The notes under the pieces are model-generated. The model ran no database searches. It was not told the origin of the DNA and saw nothing but the letters and a program-made list of their open reading frames with translations. Shown in pieces: positions 1 to 8,380 of a stretch of 64,000 nucleotides of DNA (the stretch's first letter is position 1; each line of letters begins with the position of its first letter). The stretch is from an uncultured Myxococcales bacterium (GTDB taxonomy: Bacteria; Myxococcota_A; UBA9042). The position numbers and the translations under genes are program-made. Location: contig CAIYBN010000142.1 of assembly GCA_903924465.1 (NCBI GenBank), positions 46,667 through 110,666 on the forward strand, read 5' to 3'.

Positions 1-763
1 CGGCTTTGACCGCGCTCGACATGAAACCAGTGATCGGCGTCGGCGCACCTTCATACACATCCGGCGTCCACATGTGCAGCGGCACGGCCGCCATCTTGAA
101 CAGGAACGCGCCACCGGTCAGCACGACCGCCAGCCCCAGCCACAGGTCCTGACCCGGCTTGGGCGAGAGCAGCGCGCGCTGAATCTCGATGAAGCTCGTG
201 CCGCCCGACAGGCCAAACAGGAACGCGATGCCGTACAGCAGAAACGCCGAGGCCACCGAGCCCATGATGAAGTACTTCATGCCCGCTTCCACGGACGCCT
301 GCGACGTGCGCTTGAACGCGACAAGCACGTAGATCGACATGGACATGATTTCCAGGCCGATGAACAGCGTCAGGAGGCTCTCAGCGGACACCATGATGGC
401 CATGCCGAACGTGGCGAAGTGCAGCAGCGCGTAGTATTCGCCGTAGTGTGACTCCTGCTCGACCAGGTATTGCGGGCTCGACAGGTGCGTGATCATCGCG
501 CACATCGACACCAAGGCCGTGAAGAACAGCGCGTGGCCGGAAGCCGACAGGTGGTAGCTGAACGCCGGCGTGTGCATCTCGTACGGACCGAATTTCCACA
601 ACGCGGCGCACGCGACGATCGCCAAGGCCGACATGCCGGCGCCAAAGAGGCCCCAGAATTTGCGGGACATGTCGGTCGGCAGGAACGGATCCGCGACCAA
701 CGTGAACAACGCGGCGACCAGCAGAATCAGCTGCGGCGAAATCAGTGCCAAATCATGCAGCAT
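1..763 (-). CDS. nuoN: NADH-quinone oxidoreductase subunit N (partial, C-terminus beyond left edge)
   Basis: NuoN is one of the antiporter-like, proton-translocating membrane subunits of respiratory complex I. About 254 N-terminal codons are present; the rest lies outside the window. The ATG at 763-761 has AGGAG six bases upstream. The protein is strongly hydrophobic, with a first membrane segment at about residues 5-25. Near the edge it carries the conserved loop HMWTPDVYEGAPTPITGF, typical of NuoN. It lies nine bases downstream of nuoM, as the last visible gene of the minus-strand nuoEFJKLMN series. Identification is secure from sequence and context. Confidence 0.96.
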   Translation of the reverse strand, partial: MLHDLALISPQLILLVAALFTLVADPFLPTDMSRKFWGLFGAGMSALAIVACAALWKFGPYEMHTPAFSYHLSASGHALFFTALVSMCAMITHLSSPQYLVEQESHYGEYYALLHFATFGMAIMVSAESLLTLFIGLEIMSMSIYVLVAFKRTSQASVEAGMKYFIMGSVASAFLLYGIAFLFGLSGGTSFIEIQRALLSPKPGQDLWLGLAVVLTGGAFLFKMAAVPLHMWTPDVYEGAPTPITGFMSSAVKA

Positions 764-772
764 TGCAAACTC

Positions 773-2407
773 CTACTGATCCGCGTGGGCGTGGCGAAGG
801 GCCTCGTGCTTGTAATCCAGCGGCGCACGCACCTGCAGGATCGCCGGCCGATGGGCTTCGACCATCGCGTGGACCGTCGTCTTGGACAGATTCAGCCAAC
901 TTGCTGGGTAGACGCCGATCCACAGGATGAACACGCAGAGGGACGCCATGATGGATTTTTCGCGCCAGGTCAGATCGCGGAGCGCCTGGTTCGCGGGGAC
1001 GGTGATTTGGCCAAAGAACACGCGGCGCACCATCGAGAGCATGTAGACCGCGCCGAGCACGATGCCGAGACTGGCGATGCCGCCGCCGACCAGCACCGTG
1101 TTGCGCCAGCGACCGGCTTCAGCGACCGGCGCGATGACGGCCTGCACGCCTTCCTTGAACGAACCGGCGAAGATGAGGAACTCGCCGACGAAGCCGTTGG
1201 TCAACGGCAGCGCGATGGAAGACATGGTGACGAAGACGAAGAACGCGGCGTAGACCGGCATCTTGGCTGCAATGCCGCCGAATTGGGCGATCTCGCGGGT
1301 GTGACGGCGTTCGTAGACGTAGCCGACCAGGAGGAAGAGCGCGCCGGTGGAGATGCCGTGGTTGACGCCCTGGAGGATGGCGCCCTGCAGCGCTTCCTCA
1401 TTGAAAATCACGATGCCCATCATGACAAAGCCCAAGTGGCTCACGGACGAATAGGCGACCAGGCGTTTGACGTCGGTCTGCACGTAGGCCATCAACGCGC
1501 CGAACACGATACCGATGACGGCCAGCGCCATCAGCAGCGGCGAGAACTTGCCCATCGCCGACGGGAACAGCGGAATGGCGAAGCGCAGGAGGCCGTACGT
1601 GCCGAGTTTCAGCATGACGCCGGCCAGCACCACAGAGCCGGGCGTCGGCGCTTCCGTGTGCGCGTCCGGCAACCACGTGTGGAACGGGAAGACCGGCACT
1701 TTGATGAGGAACGCCAGCGCAAACGCCGCGAACAGCCAGGTCTGCTCTTTGTCGGACAGATGCAGGTCGGCCAGCTGCGCCAGCGCGAAGGAACCGCCGG
1801 ACTTCTGGTACAGCCACAGGATTGCAACCAGCATCAGCAGCGAGCCGAACATGGTGTAGATAAAGAACTTCACCGTGGCGTAGATGCGATCCTTGCCGCC
1901 CCAGATGCCGACGATGAGGTACATCGGCACCAGCATGATTTCCCAGAAGACGTAGAAGCTGAGCAGGTCGACCGCGAGCAGCGAGCCCAACATGCCGGTT
2001 TCCAGGATCAGCATGGCGATGCTGAATTCCTTCCAGCGCTTGTCGATGGCGCTCCAGGCGCCGGCGAAGATGATTGGCATCAGCAGCGCGGTCAGCAGCA
2101 CCAGTGGCAAGCTCAGGCCATCGACGCCCAAGGTCCAGCGCGCGCCGAAATTGGGGATCCAGGCGTAGTCGTCGACGATTTGGAAGCCCACCGCGTTGCG
2201 GTCAAAGCCGCCGAGCACGACGAGCGCCACGACGAGCGTCGCCAGCGAACCGACGAAAGACCAGGCTTTGTGCGCCCAAGTCTGCTCGTCCGGAATGGCC
2301 AGCGCGAGCAGCGCGAAACCAAGCGGCATGCCGCACAGCAGCGTCAGCAGCGGGAAGCTGGAAAGGCTGTGAAATTGCAGCCAGTTTTGCGCTATCGAGG
2401 TGTCCAT
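773..2407 (-). CDS. nuoM: NADH-quinone oxidoreductase subunit M
   Basis: NuoM is a membrane-arm proton-pumping subunit of complex I. The 544-residue product is slightly longer than the usual ~510. It contains the antiporter-family core: a Glu in FWEIMLVPMYLIVG (the essential helix-5 glutamate by family knowledge) and the segment HTWLPDAHTEAPTPGSV followed by a conserved Lys in VMLKLGTYG. About 14 hydrophobic segments are apparent. It lies between nuoL (33-base gap) and nuoN on the same strand and is presumably cotranscribed with them. Confidence 0.97.
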   Translation of the reverse strand: MDTSIAQNWLQFHSLSSFPLLTLLCGMPLGFALLALAIPDEQTWAHKAWSFVGSLATLVVALVVLGGFDRNAVGFQIVDDYAWIPNFGARWTLGVDGLSLPLVLLTALLMPIIFAGAWSAIDKRWKEFSIAMLILETGMLGSLLAVDLLSFYVFWEIMLVPMYLIVGIWGGKDRIYATVKFFIYTMFGSLLMLVAILWLYQKSGGSFALAQLADLHLSDKEQTWLFAAFALAFLIKVPVFPFHTWLPDAHTEAPTPGSVVLAGVMLKLGTYGLLRFAIPLFPSAMGKFSPLLMALAVIGIVFGALMAYVQTDVKRLVAYSSVSHLGFVMMGIVIFNEEALQGAILQGVNHGISTGALFLLVGYVYERRHTREIAQFGGIAAKMPVYAAFFVFVTMSSIALPLTNGFVGEFLIFAGSFKEGVQAVIAPVAEAGRWRNTVLVGGGIASLGIVLGAVYMLSMVRRVFFGQITVPANQALRDLTWREKSIMASLCVFILWIGVYPASWLNLSKTTVHAMVEAHRPAILQVRAPLDYKHEALRHAHADQ

Positions 2408-2440
2408 CTGCGAAAGTCCTTGCAGTGAGTGAGCGCGACG

Positions 2441-4552
2441 CTAGATGAGATACCACGCCAGCGCGGCAACACCTGCCACCACGCCGACCAGATACGTCTG
2501 CACGTCGCCGGTTTGCACCAGACGACCCACTTGTGAAAGTCCCAGCAAGGCGTAGCCGGGCAGCCGCACCATGCACAAGTCGATGAGCACGCGATCCACG
2601 GCGTGGAACAGCGCCTGCGAAACCCAGCGGAGTGGCTTGACCACCACCGCGAAGTAGAATTCGTCCACGTAGTACTTGTTGAGCAGCGTGTCGTAGACCG
2701 GCTTGACCGACTGCGACAGGTTCGCCGCTTGCGTGGACGGGCCCGCCTTGTACCAGGACCAGGCCAGCGCGACGCCGAACGCAGCGACCGCGGTTGACAG
2801 CGCCATCAAGCCGTATTCCACCGACGGCTCCAGATGGCCGCCGACCAGCTCCTTGCCGCGTTCCAGCACCGGGTCGAGCCAGTGCTCAAACAGGTTGAAC
2901 TTGCCCTCGGCGAACGGCATGCCCAGCCAACCGGCGCACACGGACAAGCCGCTCAGCAGGATCAGCGGCAGCGCCATCGGCCACGGCGAATCGTGCGCGT
3001 GCTCCCAGGTGTGGTGATCGCCGCGGTATTCGCCCGCGAACGTCATGAAATACAGGCGGAACATGTAGAACGCCGTCATCAGCGCGGCGAGCAGCGCCAG
3101 ACCGAACGCCACTTTGCGCAGCGGCGCGAGGCTTTCCACCGACTTGACGTATTTCTCCTTGGCTTCCTTCTCCACCGGCGCGATCTTTGCCTCGTCAACA
3201 ATGCCATCCTTCGATTCGGCGCGGAGTTGCATCACAGCGGCGCGCTTGAACTGGCCGTCGTAGTACTCCGTCAGCTTCTCCGTCGCCGGATGGAACGCCA
3301 CGGTCTCGGCCAGGATCGCGTCCTTGGAGAAGAAGCCGGCCATGGGCGGCAGGCCGGCGATGGCGATGCAGGCAATCAGGAACGTCGCGTGGATGACCGG
3401 CAGCTTCTTGCGCAGGCCGCCGTAATTGCGGATGTCCTGCTCGTGGTGCATCGCGTGGATGACCGCGCCAGCGCCGAGGAACAGACAGGCCTTGAAGAAC
3501 GCGTGCGTGAACAGGTGGAACACGCCCGACGCGAACGCGCCCGCGCCCACGGCCATGACCATGTAGCCAAGCTGCGAAACCGTCGAGTACGCGAGCACTT
3601 TCTTGATATCGTTCTGCACCAGACCGATGGACGCCGCCATCAGCGCCGTCAGCGCGCCGACCAGCATGATGACCGTCATGGCGTGGGGGCTCAGTGCGAA
3701 CATGAAGTTCAAGCGCGCCATCATGTACACGCCAGCGGTCACCATCGTCGCGGCATGGATGAGCGCGGACACGGGTGTCGGGCCCGCCATCGCGTCCGGC
3801 AGCCACACGTAGAGCGGAATCTGCGCCGACTTGCCGCACGCGCCGACGAAGAGCAGCAGGCAAATCAGCGTGATTGTCGGCGGATGGTCAACGGCGTGAA
3901 TGCTTTCCGAAAAGTGCGTGCGCAGCGAATCGTAGTCCACCGAGCCACCGGCATAGGCCAGCAGCAGGAAAATCGCGATGACAAAGCCGATATCGCCGAT
4001 ACGATTGACCACAAAGGCTTTTTGACCGGCTTCCGCCTTGTCCATGTCCTTGAACCAGAAGCCGATGAGCAGGTACGAACACGCGCCGACGCCTTCCCAG
4101 CCAATGAACAGCATCGCGAGGTTCTTGCCGAGGACCAGCACGAGCATCGAGAAGACGAACAGGTTCAAGTAGGCGAAATAGCGGGCATAACCCGGATCAT
4201 CGTCCATGTACGCCGTCGAGTACAGGTGCACCAGAAAGCCGACGCCCGTGACGACCAGCAGCATCATCGACGACAGCGGATCCGCCAGAAACGCGAAATC
4301 AAAGCCGTAGCTGCCCGCACCGATCCACTGAAAGACCGTGAAACGCAACGCTTGTTCGGCGTGCGCCTGGCCCAGTCCGCGCAGGTTCAGGAAGACCTGC
4401 ACGCTCAGGAGGAAGGATGCCAGGACCGTCGTATTGCCAATGAAATACGAGACCTGACGCGAAAAATGTTTGCCAAACAGGCCGTTCACGATGCCGCCCA
4501 GAAGGGGCAGCAAGATGATGAGGGGCAAGATGGCCGAGTTGTTGACTTCCAC
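2441..4552 (-). CDS. nuoL: NADH-quinone oxidoreductase subunit L
   Basis: NuoL is the distal proton-pumping subunit of complex I, with the long lateral helix. It has 703 residues, against ~613 in E. coli. The start is GTG (4552-4550) with GGAG eight bases upstream. Family motifs include GWEGVGACSYLLIGFW and the segment LPDAMAGPTPVSALIHAATM. Residues ~418-480 form a charged, soluble-looking insert (rich in Lys, Glu and Ala) right after the conserved GFFSKDAIL helix end, which partly explains the extra length. The neighbours are nuoK (27-base gap) and nuoM. Confidence 0.97.
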   Translation of the reverse strand: MEVNNSAILPLIILLPLLGGIVNGLFGKHFSRQVSYFIGNTTVLASFLLSVQVFLNLRGLGQAHAEQALRFTVFQWIGAGSYGFDFAFLADPLSSMMLLVVTGVGFLVHLYSTAYMDDDPGYARYFAYLNLFVFSMLVLVLGKNLAMLFIGWEGVGACSYLLIGFWFKDMDKAEAGQKAFVVNRIGDIGFVIAIFLLLAYAGGSVDYDSLRTHFSESIHAVDHPPTITLICLLLFVGACGKSAQIPLYVWLPDAMAGPTPVSALIHAATMVTAGVYMMARLNFMFALSPHAMTVIMLVGALTALMAASIGLVQNDIKKVLAYSTVSQLGYMVMAVGAGAFASGVFHLFTHAFFKACLFLGAGAVIHAMHHEQDIRNYGGLRKKLPVIHATFLIACIAIAGLPPMAGFFSKDAILAETVAFHPATEKLTEYYDGQFKRAAVMQLRAESKDGIVDEAKIAPVEKEAKEKYVKSVESLAPLRKVAFGLALLAALMTAFYMFRLYFMTFAGEYRGDHHTWEHAHDSPWPMALPLILLSGLSVCAGWLGMPFAEGKFNLFEHWLDPVLERGKELVGGHLEPSVEYGLMALSTAVAAFGVALAWSWYKAGPSTQAANLSQSVKPVYDTLLNKYYVDEFYFAVVVKPLRWVSQALFHAVDRVLIDLCMVRLPGYALLGLSQVGRLVQTGDVQTYLVGVVAGVAALAWYLI

Positions 4553-4579
4553 GGGAGTGCTCCGGGCTACTTGGGGAAT

Positions 4580-4888
4580 CTACCGTTTCAACAAGCGAAG
4601 TTCGTCGACGTAGGTCGTCTGCTTCAGGCGGAACACCGCCAGCACCATCGCCAAACCAACCGCCGCTTCCGCCGCCGCCACCGCGATGATGAAGAACGCC
4701 AGCACGTGACCTTCGGTCCAGCCGTTGTAGCGCGAGAAACCCACCAGCGTGAGATTCACCGCGTTCATCATGACTTCGACGGACATCAGCATGACAAGGA
4801 CGTTGCGGCGGGTCACGACGCCGGCCAAGCCGATGCCAAACAGCAGCGCCGCCAAGAGCAAGATGTGACCGAGAGGAATTGAAGTCAT
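4580..4888 (-). CDS. nuoK: NADH-quinone oxidoreductase subunit K
   Basis: NuoK is a small three-helix membrane subunit of complex I, related to MrpC. The 102-residue length matches the family (~100). Both membrane glutamates known to matter for proton transfer are visible, in LMSVEVMMNAVNL and VAAAEAAVGLAMVL. The start at 4888 is chosen because it begins right after the nuoJ stop (one-base gap) and gives the canonical MTSIPLGH-type N-terminus. A longer reading from 4981 would overlap nuoJ. Confidence 0.96.
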   Translation of the reverse strand: MTSIPLGHILLLAALLFGIGLAGVVTRRNVLVMLMSVEVMMNAVNLTLVGFSRYNGWTEGHVLAFFIIAVAAAEAAVGLAMVLAVFRLKQTTYVDELRLLKR

Positions 4889-4889
4889 T

Positions 4890-5507
4890 TCAGTGGCCTC
4901 CACCGTGAGCGTGGGCATCTTCCGTGCTTTCGGGCGCAGCGTGCTCAAAACCGGCCGGTGGCGGTTCTGGCCGGTCGACATACTTCAGCGAACGCTTGGC
5001 CAGCACGACCGCACCGACCGCGGCGACCAGCAAGAGCACCGACACGAGTTCAAACGGCACGAGGAAGGTCGTGTACATCATGCGACCGACTTCCGGCACG
5101 GTGCCAAACTGCGCGAAGCCCGGGTCATTGAGGTCCACCGCCTGTGCACCCGCTGTCGTCAACTGGATCGCCGTGGCCAACTTGCCGAAGACAAACAGCG
5201 CGAGAATCCCCGCGGCGATGCGGCTCGGCGTGATCCGCGTGTCCTGCAACTCGTCCGGGCCGAGGTTCAGCAGCATGATGACAAACGTGAACAGCACCAT
5301 CACCGCACCGGCGTAGACGATGATCTGCAGCACGCTCAGCATGTGCGCCGACAGCAGCGCGTACAGGCCGGCCAGGAAGAAGAACGACACAATCAGCGAA
5401 ATTGCCGAGTGAATCGGGTTGCGACCCATCGGCGGCAGCAACATCGCGGCCGACGCCACGACCGCGCCACCACCCAGCAGATAGAACATGATCTGTTCGC
5501 CAGTCAT
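4890..5507 (-). CDS. nuoJ: NADH-quinone oxidoreductase subunit J
   Basis: NuoJ is a five-helix membrane subunit of complex I at the junction with the Q module. The 205-residue product begins MTGEQIMFYLLGG and has the conserved third helix with QIIVYAGAVMVLFTFVIML, containing the hallmark Tyr of the pi-bulge helix. The C-terminus ends in a His/Gly-rich tail (HAHGGGH). The ATG at 5507 has AGGAG eight bases upstream. It follows nuoF by 19 bases, so nuoG, H and I, which often sit between F and J, are absent here. Confidence 0.96.
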   Translation of the reverse strand: MTGEQIMFYLLGGGAVVASAAMLLPPMGRNPIHSAISLIVSFFFLAGLYALLSAHMLSVLQIIVYAGAVMVLFTFVIMLLNLGPDELQDTRITPSRIAAGILALFVFGKLATAIQLTTAGAQAVDLNDPGFAQFGTVPEVGRMMYTTFLVPFELVSVLLLVAAVGAVVLAKRSLKYVDRPEPPPAGFEHAAPESTEDAHAHGGGH

Positions 5508-5526
5508 CTGTTGAACTCCTTGGCGA

Positions 5527-6861
5527 CTAGGCAGCCGTGGGCTGTGCAGCCGGTTTGACGACATAGCCGTGGGCGGCAGCCCGTTGACGAATCGCAGCTT
5601 CCAGTTGCGGCCGGAATTTCGTGGCGATCGAGCGGATCGGCCAAGCCGCCGCTTCGCCGTGCGCGCAAATCGTGTTGCCTTCAATCTGGCCGCACGCCGA
5701 AATCAGCAGGTCGATGTGCTCGCTCTCGCCCAGCCCTTCGTCCATCTTGTCGGCGATCGCTTTGAGCCAGCCGGTGCCCTGACGGCAGGGCGTGCACTGG
5801 CCGCAGCTCTCGTGCTGGTAGAACGCGGTGACGCGCTGCATGACGCCGAGCAAATCCGTCAGGCCTTCCGCCATCACGGTGATGCACGCGGTGCCGAGCA
5901 TGGAGCCGACCGGTTTCAGGCCGTCAAAGTCCATCGCGACGTCGATCTCGTCCTTGGTCAGGAACGGGCAGGAACTGCCGCCGGGGATGATGGCGAGGAT
6001 TTCGCGGTCGTCCGTGATGCCGCCGCCGAGCGTGTAGATGACGTCGCGCATGGACGCGCCCATCGGCACTTCGAACAGGCCCGGCGTCTTGACGTGACCG
6101 GCGACGCCAACCAGCTTCGTGCCACCGTTCTTGGGGGTACCGAGCGCGGCCCAGGCCTCGCCGCCCATTTCCAGGATGACGGGAACCGCCGACAGCGTCT
6201 CGGTATTGTTGACGATGGTCGGCATGCCGAACACGCCGATATTGGCCGGAAACGGCGGCTTCAAGCGCGGCATGCCGGGCTTGCCTTCGATCGACTCGAT
6301 GAGCGCCGTTTCTTCGCCGCAGATGTAAGCGCCCGCGCCGGTCTGCATGTAGACGTCGAGGTCAAAGCCGCTGCCTTGGATGTTCTTGCCCAGCCAGCCG
6401 GCCTTGTAGAGCTGGGCGATGGCGTCTTCCGTGACGGCCTTGGAGTTCCAATACTCGCCGCGGATGTAGATGTAGCTGACGTGCGCGTTGATGGTGTACG
6501 CGGCAATCAGGATGCCTTCCAGCTGACGGAACGGGTCCAATTCCAGGAAGTAGCGGTCCTTGAAGGTGCCGGGCTCGCCTTCATCGGCGTTCACCACGAG
6601 ATAGCGCGGGCGCTCGTCCTTGGGCAGGAAGCTCCACTTCATGCCGGTTGGGAAACCCGCGCCGCCGCGGCCGCGCAGGCCGGACGCTTTGACTTCGGCC
6701 AGCACGCCGTCGCGGCCCAATTCCATGGCCTTCTGCCACATCTTGAAGCCACCGTGCGCGAGGTAGTTTTCAAGCTTGGTGAAGTCGACGCCCAGATGAT
6801 CGCGCAACAGCACGCGCTTTTCCATCGGATGCGGTGTGTAGGCGGTTGGCTTGGTGGACAT
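5527..6861 (-). CDS. nuoF: NADH-quinone oxidoreductase subunit F (FMN/NADH-binding)
   Basis: NuoF is the 51-kDa-type subunit that oxidises NADH through FMN and passes electrons to its 4Fe-4S cluster (N3). The 444-residue product has the FMN glycine motif RGRGGAGFPTGMKW, the NADH-binding NADEGEPGTFKDR, and the cluster ligands in ESCGQCTPCRQG plus the later Cys in NTICAHGEAA. The ATG at 6861 with GAGG nine bases upstream is preferred over a TTG two codons earlier. It starts ten bases after the nuoE stop, forming the NADH dehydrogenase pair nuoE-nuoF. Confidence 0.97.
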   Translation of the reverse strand: MSTKPTAYTPHPMEKRVLLRDHLGVDFTKLENYLAHGGFKMWQKAMELGRDGVLAEVKASGLRGRGGAGFPTGMKWSFLPKDERPRYLVVNADEGEPGTFKDRYFLELDPFRQLEGILIAAYTINAHVSYIYIRGEYWNSKAVTEDAIAQLYKAGWLGKNIQGSGFDLDVYMQTGAGAYICGEETALIESIEGKPGMPRLKPPFPANIGVFGMPTIVNNTETLSAVPVILEMGGEAWAALGTPKNGGTKLVGVAGHVKTPGLFEVPMGASMRDVIYTLGGGITDDREILAIIPGGSSCPFLTKDEIDVAMDFDGLKPVGSMLGTACITVMAEGLTDLLGVMQRVTAFYQHESCGQCTPCRQGTGWLKAIADKMDEGLGESEHIDLLISACGQIEGNTICAHGEAAAWPIRSIATKFRPQLEAAIRQRAAAHGYVVKPAAQPTAA

Positions 6862-6871
6862 GTTCAAGACC

Positions 6872-7414
6872 TCAAGCGTGCGCGTGGTGTTGTTCGGCCA
6901 GCCAGCCCACCGGCGGGCCCAGCTTGACGCCCTCGGTTTGCAGTTGCGCCAGCAGTTCCTTCAACTTGGCCGGCGTGACCTTGAAATAGTCTTCCTTGTT
7001 GATCTGCAGCGTCGGCGCGCGATCGCAAGCGCACAGGCACTGCACCGACTCCAACGTGAACAGACCGTCCGGCGTCGACTCGCCCGGCGCCAGACCCAGC
7101 GCCTGCTGGGCGACCGCCATCAGGTCGTCAGAACCCAGCAAGTAGCAGGAAACATTGGTGCAAATCTGCACATGAAAGCGACCGACCGGCTTCTTGTGCA
7201 GCATCGTGTAGAACATCGCCGTCGCCAGCACCGAGGCGAGCGGCAATTCCAGCGTGTCCGCGACGAGTTGCATGACTTCAGGTTTGAGCCAGCCGAACTC
7301 GTCCTGCGCCACATAGAGCGTCGGGATAAGCGCACCCTGCTTGCGCGGATAACGCCCGAGCAGATCAGCGATTTTTGCGTTGGTGGCGGCGGAGAAAGCG
7401 ATGGGTTCCGACAT
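6872..7414 (-). CDS. nuoE: NADH-quinone oxidoreductase subunit E (2Fe-2S)
   Basis: NuoE is the 24-kDa-type subunit, with a thioredoxin-like fold that binds a 2Fe-2S cluster (N1a). The 180-residue protein shows ligands in the order CTNVSC (C-x4-C) and then CLCAC (C-x3-C), as expected. The start MSEPIAFSAATN at 7414 gives the usual length; an upstream extension to 7534 would run into the divergent promoter region. It is the first gene of the minus-strand complex I cluster and is divergent from the nucleotidyltransferase at 7577. Confidence 0.95.
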   Translation of the reverse strand: MSEPIAFSAATNAKIADLLGRYPRKQGALIPTLYVAQDEFGWLKPEVMQLVADTLELPLASVLATAMFYTMLHKKPVGRFHVQICTNVSCYLLGSDDLMAVAQQALGLAPGESTPDGLFTLESVQCLCACDRAPTLQINKEDYFKVTPAKLKELLAQLQTEGVKLGPPVGWLAEQHHAHA

Positions 7415-7576
7415 GCAGACCTCAAGCACGGGCGGGCGCGAGCGCCGAAACGCGCGATTCGGGCCCGGCGGCGTTCTAGACGAGGGAGGCGGGGAAGTCA
7501 ATCGGCCCGCGTTTCCTTGCCGCGGCTGTGGCATCCGCTACGCTTGGGCGTGGGCCACTGCCCGCGGGAGCTCGTC

Positions 7577-8365
7577 ATGCGCGCCTTCATTCTTGCCGCC
7601 GGATTGGGCACGCGCCTGCGCCCCCTGACCGAGACATTGCCCAAGCCTTTGGTGGATGTAGCCGGCGAGCCGCTGATCGTCCGCGCGGTGCGGCAGCTGC
7701 GTGACGCAGGCGTGACGGAAATCGGCATCAACCTGTTTCATCTGGGCGAGCAAATCCCGGCGCGGCTCGGCGACGGCAGCGCGTACGGCGTCAAGCTCAC
7801 GTATTTCGACGAGCGTCCCGAAGTGCTGGGCACGGGCGGCGGGCTGAAAAACGCCGAAACGTTCCTGCGCGGCGACGACGACCACTTCCTGCTGGTCAAT
7901 TCCGATGTCTGGCACGATTTTGATCTGAAGAAGCTGGTTTTTGCCCACCGCCGCGATGCGCTCGCCACGATGGCGGTGCACCGGATGGGCCGGCGGCCGG
8001 AGCTCCACAATGTCGGCTGTCAGCCGGATGCGAAGACGCTGCGCGACGGTCAGGTCATCCACATCGCCGACCAGCCGACGGGCACCGATCCGACGTTTCG
8101 GGCGATCTATACCGGCGTGGCGGTCTACGCGACGCGGCTCCTCGACTACCTGCCGGCCGGCAAAGTGTCAGGGCTTGTCACGCACGGACTGGTGCCAGCA
8201 ATGGCAGCGGGCGAAACGGTGCGCTTCTACGAACCGCATGGCAGCTGGTTTGACTGCGGCACCCACGCGGAAGTGCTGCGCGCGAGCATCCACGCTTTGC
8301 GGACGCGCGGGCTGCGGGCGCAGGTGGTGAGCCGGGAAACGGTGCCTTATGGGTATGTGAGCTGA
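7577..8365 (+). CDS. sugar-1-phosphate nucleotidyltransferase (MurU/ManC-like)
   Basis: Predicted to transfer a nucleotide from an NTP to a sugar-1-phosphate, making an activated sugar. The 262-residue protein starts with the signature LAAGLGTRLRPLTETLPKPL (nucleotide binding). It has the metal-binding Asp in VNSDVWHD and lacks a left-handed beta-helix C-terminal domain. The short single-domain form most resembles MurU (N-acetylmuramate-1-phosphate uridylyltransferase) or small mannose-1-phosphate guanylyltransferases, but the substrate cannot be read from sequence. GGGAG lies seven bases before the ATG. It is divergent from nuoE and convergent with the pilT-like gene. Confidence 0.88.
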   Translation: MRAFILAAGLGTRLRPLTETLPKPLVDVAGEPLIVRAVRQLRDAGVTEIGINLFHLGEQIPARLGDGSAYGVKLTYFDERPEVLGTGGGLKNAETFLRGDDDHFLLVNSDVWHDFDLKKLVFAHRRDALATMAVHRMGRRPELHNVGCQPDAKTLRDGQVIHIADQPTGTDPTFRAIYTGVAVYATRLLDYLPAGKVSGLVTHGLVPAMAAGETVRFYEPHGSWFDCGTHAEVLRASIHALRTRGLRAQVVSRETVPYGYVS

Positions 8366-8380
8366 GGCCGCGTCCACCCG

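Noticed and set aside
470..2428. Plus-strand open frame opposite nuoN/nuoM
   Set aside because: It gives an Arg/His/Gln-rich shadow peptide. The minus strand encodes well-conserved complex I subunits.
5508..5526. Remnant of nuoG between nuoF and nuoJ
   Set aside because: The gap is only 19 bases and contains just the nuoJ ribosome site, so nothing of nuoG, H or I is left here.
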